Assembly (NCBI RefSeq): GCF_004799035.1
Contig: NZ_MWIO01000027.1
Location: 1-64,000 of the forward strand
Length of the DNA stretch: 64,000 bases
Direction: 5' to 3'
DNA from: Rhodanobacter lindaniclasticus
GTDB lineage: Bacteria > Pseudomonadota > Gammaproteobacteria > Xanthomonadales > Rhodanobacteraceae
In this document: positions 21,544 through 30,539 of the stretch, one piece after another
Layout of the letters: each line of letters starts with the position of its first letter
Position numbering within the stretch: the first letter of the stretch is position 1
Made by a program: the position numbers and the translations under genes
The notes under the pieces: model-generated
What the model saw: the letters and a program-made list of their open reading frames with translations, nothing else
Databases searched by the model: none
What the model was told of the DNA's origin: nothing

Positions 21544-22134
21544 TCAGTAAGGCGGGGCCTTGCGCTGGCGCTGTGCCCTCGCCGCCTCGGTCCACCACGC
21601 AAGATCGTCGGCGAAGCGGGAGAATGACTTTTCGAGGAATGTCCCGGCTTCGCCGAGGGGTTCGCCGGCTTCGTCGAGCGTGTGGGTGATCGAGCCCACG
21701 GTCACGGTGCTGGAGATGACGACCATGCCCATCTCCGAAAGTGTGCCGTGCCAATGCAGGTTGGAACGGGCGCCGGCGATCCGCCCTGCGGAGTAGCTGA
21801 CGATCCCGGCCGGGCGCCAGAACCATTCCTCCAGGAAATGATCGGTCAGGTTCTTCAGGCCGGGCTGCACGCCCCAGTTGTATTCGCCGGCGACAAAGAC
21901 GAAGCCGTCCGCGCTACGGATCTGCCCGGCGAGCGCTTCCATGGCGGCCGGCGCCTCGCCTGGCGGGTATTCCTTGTACATCCGGTCGAGCATCGGCAGC
22001 CCGATCTGCCTGGCATCGACGAGCCGCACATCGGCTCCGCGCGCGGCCAGTCGGCGCGTCACGTACTCGGCGAGGCGGATGCCGGCGCGGTCGGAGCGGT
22101 AGGAACCATAGAGGACGAGGATGCGATCGGGCAT
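21544..22134 (-). CDS. NADPH-dependent FMN reductase family protein
   Basis: A 196-residue flavodoxin-like NAD(P)H oxidoreductase of the chromate/FMN-reductase type. The phosphate-binding loop is in ILVLYGSYRSDRAGIRLAEY. The flavin-contacting part is VFVAGEYNWGVQPGLKNLTD, and the glycine-rich stretch is IVSYSAGRIAGARSN. It is cytosolic and expected to reduce free flavin, quinone or metal. It could supply reduced flavin in the same condition in which dodecins store it. It ends the stress island; no FNR box is directly upstream, and a 67-base gap separates it from the small reading frame at 22202. Confidence 0.88.
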   Translation of the reverse strand: MPDRILVLYGSYRSDRAGIRLAEYVTRRLAARGADVRLVDARQIGLPMLDRMYKEYPPGEAPAAMEALAGQIRSADGFVFVAGEYNWGVQPGLKNLTDHFLEEWFWRPAGIVSYSAGRIAGARSNLHWHGTLSEMGMVVISSTVTVGSITHTLDEAGEPLGEAGTFLEKSFSRFADDLAWWTEAARAQRQRKAPPY

Positions 22135-22201
22135 GAGCTGCTGCGCTCCAGGCTGGGTGTGCCGGAAGATGGACGCGGCCGCGTCGGCACGAAGTGGTCG
22201 A

Positions 22202-22291
22202 TCAGGCCAGTGCAGTGTCCATCACGAACAGCCGCCACTCGTCGGTAACGGCCTGCGGACCGGGAAACCAGGGCCTTGGCGGGTTGGGCAT
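22202..22291 (-). CDS. Possible 29-residue small protein
   Basis: A short frame MPNPPRPWFPGPQAVTDEWR continuing to FVMDTALA. GGGGAGG nine bases before the ATG is an excellent ribosome site. The peptide is Pro/Trp-rich at the start and ends in a short helix; it matches no family I know. It could be the 5' remnant of a longer gene or a true small protein. The rest of 22135-22420 shows no other gene. Confidence 0.3.
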   Translation of the reverse strand: MPNPPRPWFPGPQAVTDEWRLFVMDTALA

Positions 22292-22387
22292 GTGGAACGA
22301 CCTCCCCAACCGGTCGCCATAGGCGCCACGCACCATCCCCACCTCCGGCTGCCCGGACAGGCCGGTTATGTTAGTCCTGCGCCCGAT

Positions 22388-22406
22388 CGGGGGATACCGT
22401 CCCCCG
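22388..22406 (-). terminator. Hairpin after antitoxin-like genes
   Basis: CGGGGGA and TCCCCCG form a seven-base stem with a five-base loop 15 bases past the stop of the gene at 22421. No T run follows, so termination is uncertain. Confidence 0.35.
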
Positions 22407-22420
22407 CGGCACCCTTGAGT

Positions 22421-22750
22421 TCAGCAGGCGCCTCCAGCCTGGAGCGCGGGAGCTGGCTCCGGGGAGTCGCTCGACAGGCGGTCGCAGACGGTGTCGATGT
22501 CGCCATCGGCCAGCAGGTCGTAGGCCGAGCGGCCGCCGAAGGCGCGCTGGTGCATGCACATCCAGCGCACCGCACGCTGCCGGTCGCCAATGGACTGCAG
22601 CACCAGTTGCGCGACGGCGGCGTGCTGTTCCTCCAGCACGCGGAAGCCGCGCTGGACGGCCGCTTCGCGAGCGCGTTCCAGTTCGCGCAATTCCTCGGCC
22701 ACGGCGGCAAGGTTGTGGCCCGGCGTGAGCTTGTGCAGCGCGTTCCTCAT
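22421..22750 (-). CDS. Xre/MbcA/ParS-type toxin-binding domain protein
   Basis: A 109-residue protein. Residues 50-95 (QSIGDRQRAVRWMCMHQRAF then GGRSAYDLLADGDIDTVCDR) match the DUF2384 fold shared by MbcA, ParS and Xre antitoxins, which bind RES/ParT-type ADP-ribosylating or NAD-degrading toxins. The N-terminal part is helical (LAAVAEELRELERAREAAVQ). No DNA-binding domain is evident. Its ATG overlaps the stop of the upstream gene at 22747 by four bases. No toxin gene is adjacent on either side. It could be an orphan antitoxin or serve another partner. Confidence 0.65.
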   Translation of the reverse strand: MRNALHKLTPGHNLAAVAEELRELERAREAAVQRGFRVLEEQHAAVAQLVLQSIGDRQRAVRWMCMHQRAFGGRSAYDLLADGDIDTVCDRLSSDSPEPAPALQAGGAC

Positions 22751-23046
22751 TGCAGCGTCCGCCGTTCGGTCCGGTCGATCTCGATCGCGGCGCACAGGAA
22801 GGCGAGCACGGCGTGTGCCCTGCCCTGCCTCACCAGCGTCGCAGCGGTGAGCCCGTCCAGCACCGCGATCGGCACGCTGCGGTACCAGCTCATGGCTTCC
22901 ACCGGATCGGGCTCCAGTGCCGCGGCCATCTGCAGCACCGCCAGCGCGGCCGACAGGAAGCCTTCCGCCGGCGCCGGGGTGCGCCAGTCCTGCACTGCCG
23001 GCCGCGGCCTTGCCGCCGCCGGCCACATCAGGGACGTTGATCGCAT
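22747..23046 (-). CDS. Small MbcA/ParS-like protein
   Basis: A 99-residue protein. Residues about 45-90 (DPVEAMSWYRSVPIAVLDGL, then TAATLVRQGRAHAVLAFL) follow the pattern of the DUF2384 toxin-binding domain, in which a W-Y/L-x-x-x-P segment is followed by a gly-thr-leu-val-x-x-gly motif. AGGAGGT seven bases before 23046 is a very strong ribosome site. It is translationally coupled to the next gene, also of this fold, giving an unusual tandem pair. A GC-rich inverted repeat at 23069-23094 lies just upstream and may act as the terminator of the preceding efflux operon. Confidence 0.55.
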   Translation of the reverse strand: MRSTSLMWPAAARPRPAVQDWRTPAPAEGFLSAALAVLQMAAALEPDPVEAMSWYRSVPIAVLDGLTAATLVRQGRAHAVLAFLCAAIEIDRTERRTLQ

Positions 23047-23068
23047 GTGACACCTCCTGCCATGGCCC

Positions 23069-23094
23069 GCGGCGCGAACACTAGCCCGCGCCGC
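23069..23094. terminator. GC-rich inverted repeat
   Basis: GCGGCGCG and CGCGCCGC form an eight-base stem with a ten-base loop between the AhpD-like gene and the antitoxin-like genes. No T run follows, so it may be a weak terminator or a repressor site. Confidence 0.35.
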
Positions 23095-23145
23095 CCGCCG
23101 TGACTTGCTTTTTCCTGCTGTCGTTTGGCCGTTTCTTCCGCGACG

Positions 23146-23583
23146 TCAGGCCGGCATCTTGCGGAAGGCGATGGAGAAGCGGTTCCAGCCGTTGATCGCG
23201 ATGATCAGCAGCGTGAGATCGGTGATCTCCTCCGGCGAGAAGTGGCCGTGCACGGACGACCACACGCTGTCGGGCACATGGTCCTGGCTCACCAGAGTGA
23301 CGGCCTCCGTCCACTCCAGCGCCGCGCACTCGCGCTCGCTGAAGAATGACGTCTCGCGCCAGGCGCTCAGCGTGGCCAGCCGGCGCTCGTCCTCGCCGCC
23401 CTTGCGCGCGTCGGCGAAGTGCATGTCCAGGCAGAACGCGCAGCCGTTGATCTGCGACGCGCGCAGGCGCACCAGTTCCACCAGGGGCTTTTCGATGGAG
23501 CTTTTCGCGATGCGCTGCTCGAGTGCAAGCATCGCCTTGATCGCGTCGGGGCCGGCTTTGTAGAAATCGAGACGGGGACTCAT
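23146..23583 (-). CDS. AhpD-like carboxymuconolactone decarboxylase family protein
   Basis: A 145-residue AhpD-fold protein. The redox motif C-x-x-C-x-x-x-H is complete in GCAFCLDMHFADAR. Other family parts are KPLVELVRLRASQIN and ITDLTLLIIAINGWNRF. Such proteins act as alkylhydroperoxide reductants or peroxidases. Its start overlaps the stop of the second MarR regulator by four bases, making it the last gene of the efflux operon. That position suggests detoxification of the same compounds the pump exports. Confidence 0.88.
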   Translation of the reverse strand: MSPRLDFYKAGPDAIKAMLALEQRIAKSSIEKPLVELVRLRASQINGCAFCLDMHFADARKGGEDERRLATLSAWRETSFFSERECAALEWTEAVTLVSQDHVPDSVWSSVHGHFSPEEITDLTLLIIAINGWNRFSIAFRKMPA

Positions 23584-24110
23584 GGGTCGTTCTCCTTTGC
23601 AGGGGCATGGAGGTCATGCGGTCGGGGGGACGCGGCGGTGGCCCGGGACACCGCCGCGAATGGCGTCGCAGGCGAACTGCCGCAAGGGAACAGTGAGAGC
23701 AGGTGATCGAGCGGCAGCGCCCGGGACGCGCTTGTCGCGATGGTGGTCGCATCGAGGGCCGCGGCCACGCGGTCATGCAGGACGCGGCCGCGCGGGGTCA
23801 GGCTGAGGGTGGCGCGACGACGGTCCTTCTCGTGGCGGGTGCTGCGCAGCAGGCCGCGCTTGATCAGCCGCGTGGTGGCGCGTGACAACGCACCCGGATC
23901 GCGCGCGAGCCGCCGCGCGACGCGCGTGAGCGGAGCATCAGCGGCAGCGAGCTCGGAGACGATCATCCATTCGGCCAGCCCCAGTTCCTCGGGCTCGAGC
24001 ACCCGGTTGATCGCCTGCGCCAGCTCCCGCTGCAGCCGCTCGATCAACAGCAGGCCCTGGCGCATCCGCGTCGAGGCAGCGCCGGGGACGAACACGGGCC
24101 ACACGTTCAC
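23580..24110 (-). CDS. MarR-family transcription regulator (second of operon)
   Basis: A 176-residue winged-helix regulator. The DNA-binding wing region is LARDPGALSRATTRLIKRGL followed by the conserved HEKDRRRATLSLTPRG. The C-terminal 50 residues are extended and low in complexity (AAVSRATAASPRPHDLHAPA). It overlaps both neighbours by four bases, between the EmrB-like transporter and the AhpD-like gene. Two MarR regulators in one operon suggest control by different ligands, or that this one acts elsewhere. Confidence 0.88.
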   Translation of the reverse strand: MNVWPVFVPGAASTRMRQGLLLIERLQRELAQAINRVLEPEELGLAEWMIVSELAAADAPLTRVARRLARDPGALSRATTRLIKRGLLRSTRHEKDRRRATLSLTPRGRVLHDRVAAALDATTIATSASRALPLDHLLSLFPCGSSPATPFAAVSRATAASPRPHDLHAPAKENDP

Positions 24111-25633
24111 CGGAACACCTTCTGCACCAGCGTTACCGCCACGCCCAGCAGGCCGAGCGCCGCGACGAGAATGAAATGGTCGATGTTCGCCAGCATGGCC
24201 GACTGCTGCGCCAGCATCTGTGCAACCCGCGCCATCGCTAGCGGTGCGGCCTGGGCCGGACCCACGGCGTGCGCCAGGCCCTCGCGCAGCTGCTCGAACA
24301 GCGCCTCATAGGCGGGGTCGCCCGGCCGGATGCGGTTGTCGAGCACCGCGTAATGCACCGCGGTACGCCACTGCTGGCCCAGCGTGGCCAGCGTGATGCC
24401 AAGCGCGATGCCCGCCTGGGCCAGCATGTTCTTCATCTGCTGGGCGTTGGAAAACGCCGACTCGTCCTGATCCATCTGGCGGAACGACTGCATCGCCGCC
24501 ACCGGCAGCACGGTGAGCAGAAACACGCTGTAGAACGCCAGGGCCGGCAGCACGTCGCGCCACAGGTCGGCGCCGGTGTTGAGGCGTGACAGCGCGAGAC
24601 CGAACAGCGCCAGCGCGGCAAAGCCGGTCACCAGGTACTTGCGCGGCGCCGGATGGCGCGGCAGCAACGAGGTCACCGTCAGGAAGGTCAGCACCGCCAC
24701 CAGCAGGCCCACCGCCTCGACGACGCCTACCGTGTGCCAGCCGAAGCCCAGCGTGCGCTGGAGCATCATCGGGATTACGTAGTTGTTGGCGCCGAGCATC
24801 AGGTAGCCGAAGGTGAACAGCGCCATGCCTGCCAAGTAACGCGCATGCAGCATCTGGCGCACGCGCAGCAGCGGTTGCCGCGCACGATGCTGCAGCCAGG
24901 CGTAGCCGAGCAGCGCGGCACTCCCGAGCGCGATCAGCAGGAGCGTCGAGCCGGCGTCGCTGAAGAAGTCGTAATTGGAGCGCTGCAGCGCATAGAGCAG
25001 CGCGAAGCTGCCGCCGACCAGCAGACCCTGGTGCACGATCCGCGGCGCATGTTCTCCCTTCGGCGCAAGCGGGATCGGCGACAGCGTGGTGCCGGCCAGC
25101 ATGAAGGCCAGCGCCCCCATGCCGGCGACGATCCAGTAGATCGTGCTCCAGTGGTCGGCTGCGACTGCCTGGGCAGCAATCCACGGTCCGGCGGCGATGC
25201 TCAGCGCCAGGCTGATGCCGAGCGCGCGGATGCCGGCGAAACGGCGCGGGCCGGCCAGCAGGTGATGGATGATCATGCGCGCCGAGGTGAACAGCGCGCC
25301 GCCGCCGATGGCCATCACCACGCGCCCGAGCAGAAAGGAGGCGAAGTCGCTGCTGGTCGCGCACAACACCGAGCCCAGTACCGAGACTGCCGTGGCGCAG
25401 CGGATGACCGTGCGTCCACCCAGGCGCTCCACCAGCCAGCGCTGCATCGAGATCACCAGGATTGCCACGCTTGCGTACACCGCCGCGACCAGGCTGAAGT
25501 CCTCGGGACTCATGCCGAGCTCGCCCATGATCGGGCCGGCCGCGAAGGCAGTCATGCTCAGCTGCAGGAACTCGATCGCGGTCAGCGCCGCGATGGTCGC
25601 GTACAACATGCGCGGGGAAGCGTTCGCGTTCAT
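24107..25633 (-). CDS. EmrB-like MFS multidrug transporter
   Basis: A 508-residue major-facilitator transporter of the DHA2 family, with about 14 predicted membrane spans. Features seen: MLYATIAALTAIEFLQLSMT at the first span, the motif A-like GPIMGELGMSPEDF, VERLGGRTVIRCATAVSVLG, and the later large loop near residues 240-260. It exports lipophilic drugs with proton exchange and works with an EmrA-like adaptor and an outer-membrane factor, both encoded directly upstream in this operon. The gene starts nine bases after the adaptor stop and overlaps the next gene by four bases. Confidence 0.92.
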   Translation of the reverse strand: MNANASPRMLYATIAALTAIEFLQLSMTAFAAGPIMGELGMSPEDFSLVAAVYASVAILVISMQRWLVERLGGRTVIRCATAVSVLGSVLCATSSDFASFLLGRVVMAIGGGALFTSARMIIHHLLAGPRRFAGIRALGISLALSIAAGPWIAAQAVAADHWSTIYWIVAGMGALAFMLAGTTLSPIPLAPKGEHAPRIVHQGLLVGGSFALLYALQRSNYDFFSDAGSTLLLIALGSAALLGYAWLQHRARQPLLRVRQMLHARYLAGMALFTFGYLMLGANNYVIPMMLQRTLGFGWHTVGVVEAVGLLVAVLTFLTVTSLLPRHPAPRKYLVTGFAALALFGLALSRLNTGADLWRDVLPALAFYSVFLLTVLPVAAMQSFRQMDQDESAFSNAQQMKNMLAQAGIALGITLATLGQQWRTAVHYAVLDNRIRPGDPAYEALFEQLREGLAHAVGPAQAAPLAMARVAQMLAQQSAMLANIDHFILVAALGLLGVAVTLVQKVFR

Positions 25634-25641
25634 GCCGGAAC

Positions 25642-26814
25642 CTAGCGGTTGGCCTGGATGACCTGGGCGACCAGCGCGTCGGCGTCGGCCAACTGGTGCG
25701 CGTAGACATCGGTGCGATAGCCGTGTGCCGGCGACTTCACCGACGCCAGCCGCGCCCCGCCGCGCTCACGGGTATCCACCGTCACCCGCATCGACAAGCC
25801 CAGCTGCAGCGGATGCGCCGCGACCTGCCGCGAATCCAGCACGATGCGGATCGGCACGCGCTGCACCACCTTGATCCAGTTGCCGCTGGCGTTCTGCGCC
25901 GGCAGCAGGGAGAACGCGCTGCCGGTGCCGGCCTCCTGGCCCATCACGGTGCCGTGGTAGACGACTGCTTTGCCGTAGACGTCGGCAGTCAGTTCCACCG
26001 GCTGGCCGATGCGGAGATGGCGCAACTGCGATTCCTTGAAATTGGCCTCCACCCACAGATGGTCCAGCGGCACCACCGACATCAGCGGCACACCCGGCGC
26101 GATCTTCTGCCCGAGCTGCACGTGGCGCCCGGTGACCACACCGGTGACCGGCGCCGGCACGTCGGTGCGATAGGCCGTTACATAGGCGTCGCGCAACTGC
26201 GAAGCCGCCGCCAGCACGTCCGGCTGGGTCTCGATCGAGGCGCGGTCGACTAGGGCGCGGCGGCCCGCCAGTTGTTCCCGCGCGGCATCGAGCGCAGCCT
26301 TCGCGGCGCGCACCGCCTGCGTGGCGTGGCGCACTTCCTCGCCCGAGATCGCACCACTGGCGAGCAGCTCGCGCCGGTGCGCAAGATCGGCCTTGGCCCG
26401 CGCCAGGTCCACCTCGCGCGCAACCAGGTTGGCGCTCGTCTGTCCGACCGCCGCGTATTGCGCGCGCACCTGGCGCACCGTGCGCGCCAACTGGGCCTTG
26501 GCGCGGGCCAGCGCGAGCCGCGCATCGGTATCGTCCAGCTGCACCAGCGAACGGCCGGCTTGCACGAAGTCGGTGTCGTCGGCACGGATGGCGGTCACCA
26601 CCCCGCCCACCTGCGCGGTCACGCTGACCACGTTGCCGCCGACGTACGCATCCTCGGTGGATTCTTGGTACTGCCCGACCGCAATCCAATAGATCGCCAG
26701 CGCGATGGCGCCGCCCAGCACCAGCACGAGGGCGGCAATCCGGCTCGGCCACGGCGAGCGTTCCGTACCCGCTTCGTTGTCGGCGGGAGGCATGGTGGTG
26801 TCAACGGGTTTCAT
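25642..26814 (-). CDS. EmrA-like HlyD-family membrane-fusion protein
   Basis: A 390-residue periplasmic adaptor. One N-terminal membrane span at about residues 25-45 (IAALVLVLGGAIALAIYWIA) is followed by the EmrA motif QESTEDAYVGGNVVSVTAQV. The long coiled-coil hairpin is at about 100-200 and the lipoyl/beta-barrel part includes TGVVTGRHVQLGQKIAPGVP. The open frame begins earlier, but GGAG eight bases before 26814 and the position of the membrane span favour this start, giving a 14-base overlap with the outer-membrane factor gene. It bridges the EmrB-like pump and the outer-membrane channel. Confidence 0.92.
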   Translation of the reverse strand: MKPVDTTMPPADNEAGTERSPWPSRIAALVLVLGGAIALAIYWIAVGQYQESTEDAYVGGNVVSVTAQVGGVVTAIRADDTDFVQAGRSLVQLDDTDARLALARAKAQLARTVRQVRAQYAAVGQTSANLVAREVDLARAKADLAHRRELLASGAISGEEVRHATQAVRAAKAALDAAREQLAGRRALVDRASIETQPDVLAAASQLRDAYVTAYRTDVPAPVTGVVTGRHVQLGQKIAPGVPLMSVVPLDHLWVEANFKESQLRHLRIGQPVELTADVYGKAVVYHGTVMGQEAGTGSAFSLLPAQNASGNWIKVVQRVPIRIVLDSRQVAAHPLQLGLSMRVTVDTRERGGARLASVKSPAHGYRTDVYAHQLADADALVAQVIQANR

Positions 26815-28300
26815 GGTGAGCACTCCGCGGATTGGACGCCCCGGCCGGCGCAGCGGCGACGTAGCCACCGCCCAGGGCCCGGACGAGGTTGAGGTGCAGT
26901 TCGCGCTGGCGCGCCTGCGAGGCGATGACCTGCTGTTTCTGTCCCAGCACCTGGCCCTCGGCGCTCAGCACCTGCAGGTAACTGGCCAGACCGCTGCGAT
27001 AGCGCGCCTGCGCAAGCTCGTAAGCGTGCTGGCTCAGCGCCAGCGCCTGCTGCTCTTCGCGCTGCCGCTCGTCGAGCCAGTGCAGCGACACGAGCTGGTC
27101 GACCACGTCGTGCACGGCGGCGAGCACGGTGGCGTTGTAGGCCTCGACCGTGGCGTCGTACCCGGCCTGGTGCAGGGCCAGGTTGCTGCGCAGGCGGCCG
27201 CCGTCGAAGATCGGCAGCGAGATCGCGGGCCCGACGCCGAGCACGCGGCTGCCGGCCGAGAGGAAGTCGTCGAAGCCCAGCCGCTGCAGGCCGAGGAAGG
27301 CGTTCAGGCTGATGTCCGGGTAGAAGCGCGCCTTGGCGACCTTGATGTCCTGCCCCGCCGCCTCGACACGCCAGCGTTGCGCGACCACGTCGGGCCGCCG
27401 CCCGATGAGGCCCACCGGAAGATCGCCGGGCACGGCCACCGGCGCGGGTGGCGCCAGCTGCGGGCGCGTGATGGTGAGGCTGGCGTCGGGGCCCTCGCCT
27501 TCCAGCGCGGCGATCTGGTTGCCGATGCGCGCGATGGCCTCGTTGGCCGCGCTGATCTGCTCGCGCGCTGCCGGCAATCCCGCCTCGGCCTGGGTCAGTT
27601 CGAGCGCGGAATCGAGCTGGGCGGCGACCCGCTTGCGGGTCAGCGCGAGCGTCTGCCGGCGCTGCGTGAGCGTGGCCTGGGCCAGGTCGCGTCGTGCGTA
27701 GGCCGCATCGAGCCGCAGGTAGGCACGCACCATCGCGGTGGTCAGCATCAGCCGGGCCGCCTGCAGGTCGACCTCGGCCGCGTGCGCGCGATCCAGCGCC
27801 GCGTCGACGGCCGCGCGGTTCTTGCCCCAGAAATCCAGTTCGTAGTGCAACCCCAGCGAGGCGTCGTTGATGGTCTGCCAGCTGCCGGCGATCGGCGGCG
27901 GCACCGTGCCGTGTTCGCTGAAGCGTTCGCGCGTGCTGTGGAAGCCGCCGTCGACCTGCGGGACGAGTGACGCGCCGGCCATGCCCGCCACGGCGTCCGC
28001 CGCTCTCACCCGCGCTTCGGCGATGCGCAGGCCGGGCTGGCCCGCCAAGGCGCGGTCGACCAGGCGATCGAGTTGGGCGTCACCGTAATCCAGCCACCAG
28101 TCCTGTCGTGGCCAGGCGGCATCGGACAACGGCACGGCCCCGAGGCTGCGACCGGCGGCGATTCCCTGCGGATCATCGACGTGAGCCTGCGTATGCAGGC
28201 CGGCCATGCTTGTGCAACCGGACAGCAGCATGGCCGCCAGCGCGAGTATGCGAACGCCGGTTGGCGTGGCAGTGGGATGGGAGCGGACGAGCGTGGTCAT
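26801..28300 (-). CDS. NodT/OprM-family outer-membrane efflux lipoprotein
   Basis: A 499-residue outer-membrane factor. A signal sequence with lipobox LLSGC (Cys at about 28) is followed by two OEP repeats, each with long helices and beta-hairpins. Recognisable parts are WWLDYGDAQLDRLVDRALAG at the start of the first repeat, LGLHYELDFWGKNRAAVDAA, IGRRPDVVAQRWRVEAAGQD and QARYRSGLASYLQVLSAEGQ. It forms the trimeric exit duct of the tripartite pump. It is the first structural gene after marR, with an operator-like palindrome at 28327-28344 just upstream. Confidence 0.93.
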   Translation of the reverse strand: MTTLVRSHPTATPTGVRILALAAMLLSGCTSMAGLHTQAHVDDPQGIAAGRSLGAVPLSDAAWPRQDWWLDYGDAQLDRLVDRALAGQPGLRIAEARVRAADAVAGMAGASLVPQVDGGFHSTRERFSEHGTVPPPIAGSWQTINDASLGLHYELDFWGKNRAAVDAALDRAHAAEVDLQAARLMLTTAMVRAYLRLDAAYARRDLAQATLTQRRQTLALTRKRVAAQLDSALELTQAEAGLPAAREQISAANEAIARIGNQIAALEGEGPDASLTITRPQLAPPAPVAVPGDLPVGLIGRRPDVVAQRWRVEAAGQDIKVAKARFYPDISLNAFLGLQRLGFDDFLSAGSRVLGVGPAISLPIFDGGRLRSNLALHQAGYDATVEAYNATVLAAVHDVVDQLVSLHWLDERQREEQQALALSQHAYELAQARYRSGLASYLQVLSAEGQVLGQKQQVIASQARQRELHLNLVRALGGGYVAAAPAGASNPRSAHHETR

Positions 28301-28326
28301 CGCGGCACCTCGTGGCCTCGGGCAGC

Positions 28327-28344
28327 TATCAGCCCAGGCAGATA
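28327..28344. promoter_or_regulatory. Operator-like palindrome between marR and efflux genes
   Basis: TATCAGCC-CA-GGCAGATA is an 18-base inverted repeat with one mismatched pair. Read on the minus strand it begins TATCTGCCTGG, close to TATCTGCCTAG in the promoter operator near 28895, so the same MarR protein may bind both. Confidence 0.5.
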
Positions 28345-28405
28345 CATGGTCGTGCAGGGCAACGGATTTCTATTGCGCGAAACGGTTGGGGTTTGTGTGA
28401 AAAGG

Positions 28406-28864
28406 TCAGGAGATGCCGGCCGCGTTGGCCAGCACCTGCTCCAGTGATTGCCTGAGGGCTGCGGCCTGCTTCTCGTCGAAGCCCGCGAGCAGCCGCTTGA
28501 ATACCGCCTGCACCCGCTTTTTGGCTTGCGGGAACACTGCCCTGCTCTCCGGCGTGAGTTCGAGCAGGAAGCTGCGCCGGTCCTCGGGATTGGCCACCCG
28601 CCGGATCAGCCCCTTCTTCTCGATGCGGTCGAGCAGTCGCGTCATCGCGCCGGAGTCGTAGCCGAGCAGCCGGCAGAATTCGCCGATGGTGCGCCCCTTG
28701 CCCAGGGCGATGCTGTTGAAGACCACGAACTGCGCCGCGGTGATGTCCAGCGACTGCAACTCGGCTTCGATCGAGTTCCAGATGGCGGAGCGCGCTGCGC
28801 TGACTAGGAAACCGAGCTCGCCGCCGCTCAGGATGTCGATGGTGTCTGCTTTGGACTTGTTCAC
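28406..28864 (-). CDS. MarR-family regulator of the efflux operon
   Basis: A 152-residue MarR/EmrR-type repressor. The winged helix is visible as TIGEFCRLLGYDSGAMTRLL, DRIEKKGLIRRVANPEDRRS and FLLELTPESRAV. Starts with GTG at 28864; no better in-frame ATG exists before the conserved helix. The promoter at 28894-28922 ends about 30 bases upstream with an operator-like palindrome inside it, so autorepression is very likely. Loss of binding by drug-like ligands would induce the whole six-gene operon (marR, outer-membrane factor, emrA-like, emrB-like, marR2, ahpD-like). Confidence 0.92.
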   Translation of the reverse strand: MNKSKADTIDILSGGELGFLVSAARSAIWNSIEAELQSLDITAAQFVVFNSIALGKGRTIGEFCRLLGYDSGAMTRLLDRIEKKGLIRRVANPEDRRSFLLELTPESRAVFPQAKKRVQAVFKRLLAGFDEKQAAALRQSLEQVLANAAGIS

Positions 28865-28893
28865 GGCAATGACCTCGGAACGGATTGCCGGGC

Positions 28894-28922
28894 AATATAT
28901 CTGCCTAGTCAGAATATGTCAA
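28894..28922 (-). promoter_or_regulatory. Sigma-70 promoter with MarR operator
   Basis: On the minus strand TTGACA (28922-28917), a 17-base spacer and TATATT (28899-28894) form a near-consensus promoter. An imperfect inverted repeat, ATATCTG and CAGAATAT around CCTAGT, fills the spacer and overlaps the -10 element, as expected for a MarR repressor site. Confidence 0.8.
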
Positions 28923-28979
28923 CGTCAGAAATCTCTATGACGGCGCCCGCCTTCCGGCAGCCGTGTTGCTGCCGTCAGG

Positions 28980-29204
28980 TCATGCTGGCCAACGTTGGTC
29001 GCGCCCCTGCACCGTCCATCGCCGGGTCGCCTGCGTGCGGCCGATCCGCTGCAGCCAGTCATAACCGTCGTCGGGACCCAGCCCGGCCATGGTCGTGAGG
29101 AATTGCCGTGCGGTATCGCGACCGGCACGGATCGAGGAAAGGCTGCGCCAATGGTGCTGGTACGGCTGCTGCAGCCGAAGCCGCTGTGTGGTGTCGTGGG
29201 TCAT
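28980..29204 (-). CDS. Hypothetical small basic protein
   Basis: A 74-residue frame beginning MTHDTTQRLRLQQPYQHHWR, with the inner part LTTMAGLGPDDGYDWLQRIG. It is rich in Arg, Gln, His and Trp. Codon third positions are GC-rich like neighbouring genes, which argues for real coding. There is no strong ribosome site (CAGGAC at a loose spacing). No family is recognised. It stands alone between the efflux operon promoter and the VOC gene, and the remaining bases of 28923-29449 show nothing else. Confidence 0.4.
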   Translation of the reverse strand: MTHDTTQRLRLQQPYQHHWRSLSSIRAGRDTARQFLTTMAGLGPDDGYDWLQRIGRTQATRRWTVQGRDQRWPA

Positions 29205-29449
29205 GGTGCCGGGTCCTGTCGATGAGGCGGTGGCCGGTCGACGAACAAGCCGGCTCGGGTGTGTCAGAGAGGGTCAGGCCGCAGGGGCGTCGAATCAATG
29301 ACGTCGCGGTAACCACATCGTTTCCCCGCAGGGAACGGTGGTGGCATGACGGAACTGTTCGCCCGGGGAAACACACCGGTCATCAGTCACGGGTTTTGCC
29401 GAAGGCGATCGACACCATCTGGCTGCCGAGTTCTTCGGAAAACCCCATC

Positions 29450-30468
<1,019 letters not shown>

Positions 30469-30484
30469 TTATTGACTTTACTTG

Positions 30485-30510
30485 AGAAAAGACCGGCGCT
30501 TGGCCGGCCT
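30485..30510 (-). terminator. Rho-independent terminator after guaA
   Basis: On the minus strand GCCGG and CCGGC pair around a five-base loop, followed by TCTTTTC. It lies 30 bases past the guaA stop and before tadA. Confidence 0.7.
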
Positions 30511-30539
30511 TTGCTGCTGCATATAAGTCGTTGATTGTC

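Noticed and set aside
23034-23050. TTGATcgcaTGTGA near the antitoxin-like gene start as an FNR box
   Set aside because: The right half-site does not fit at the four-base spacing.
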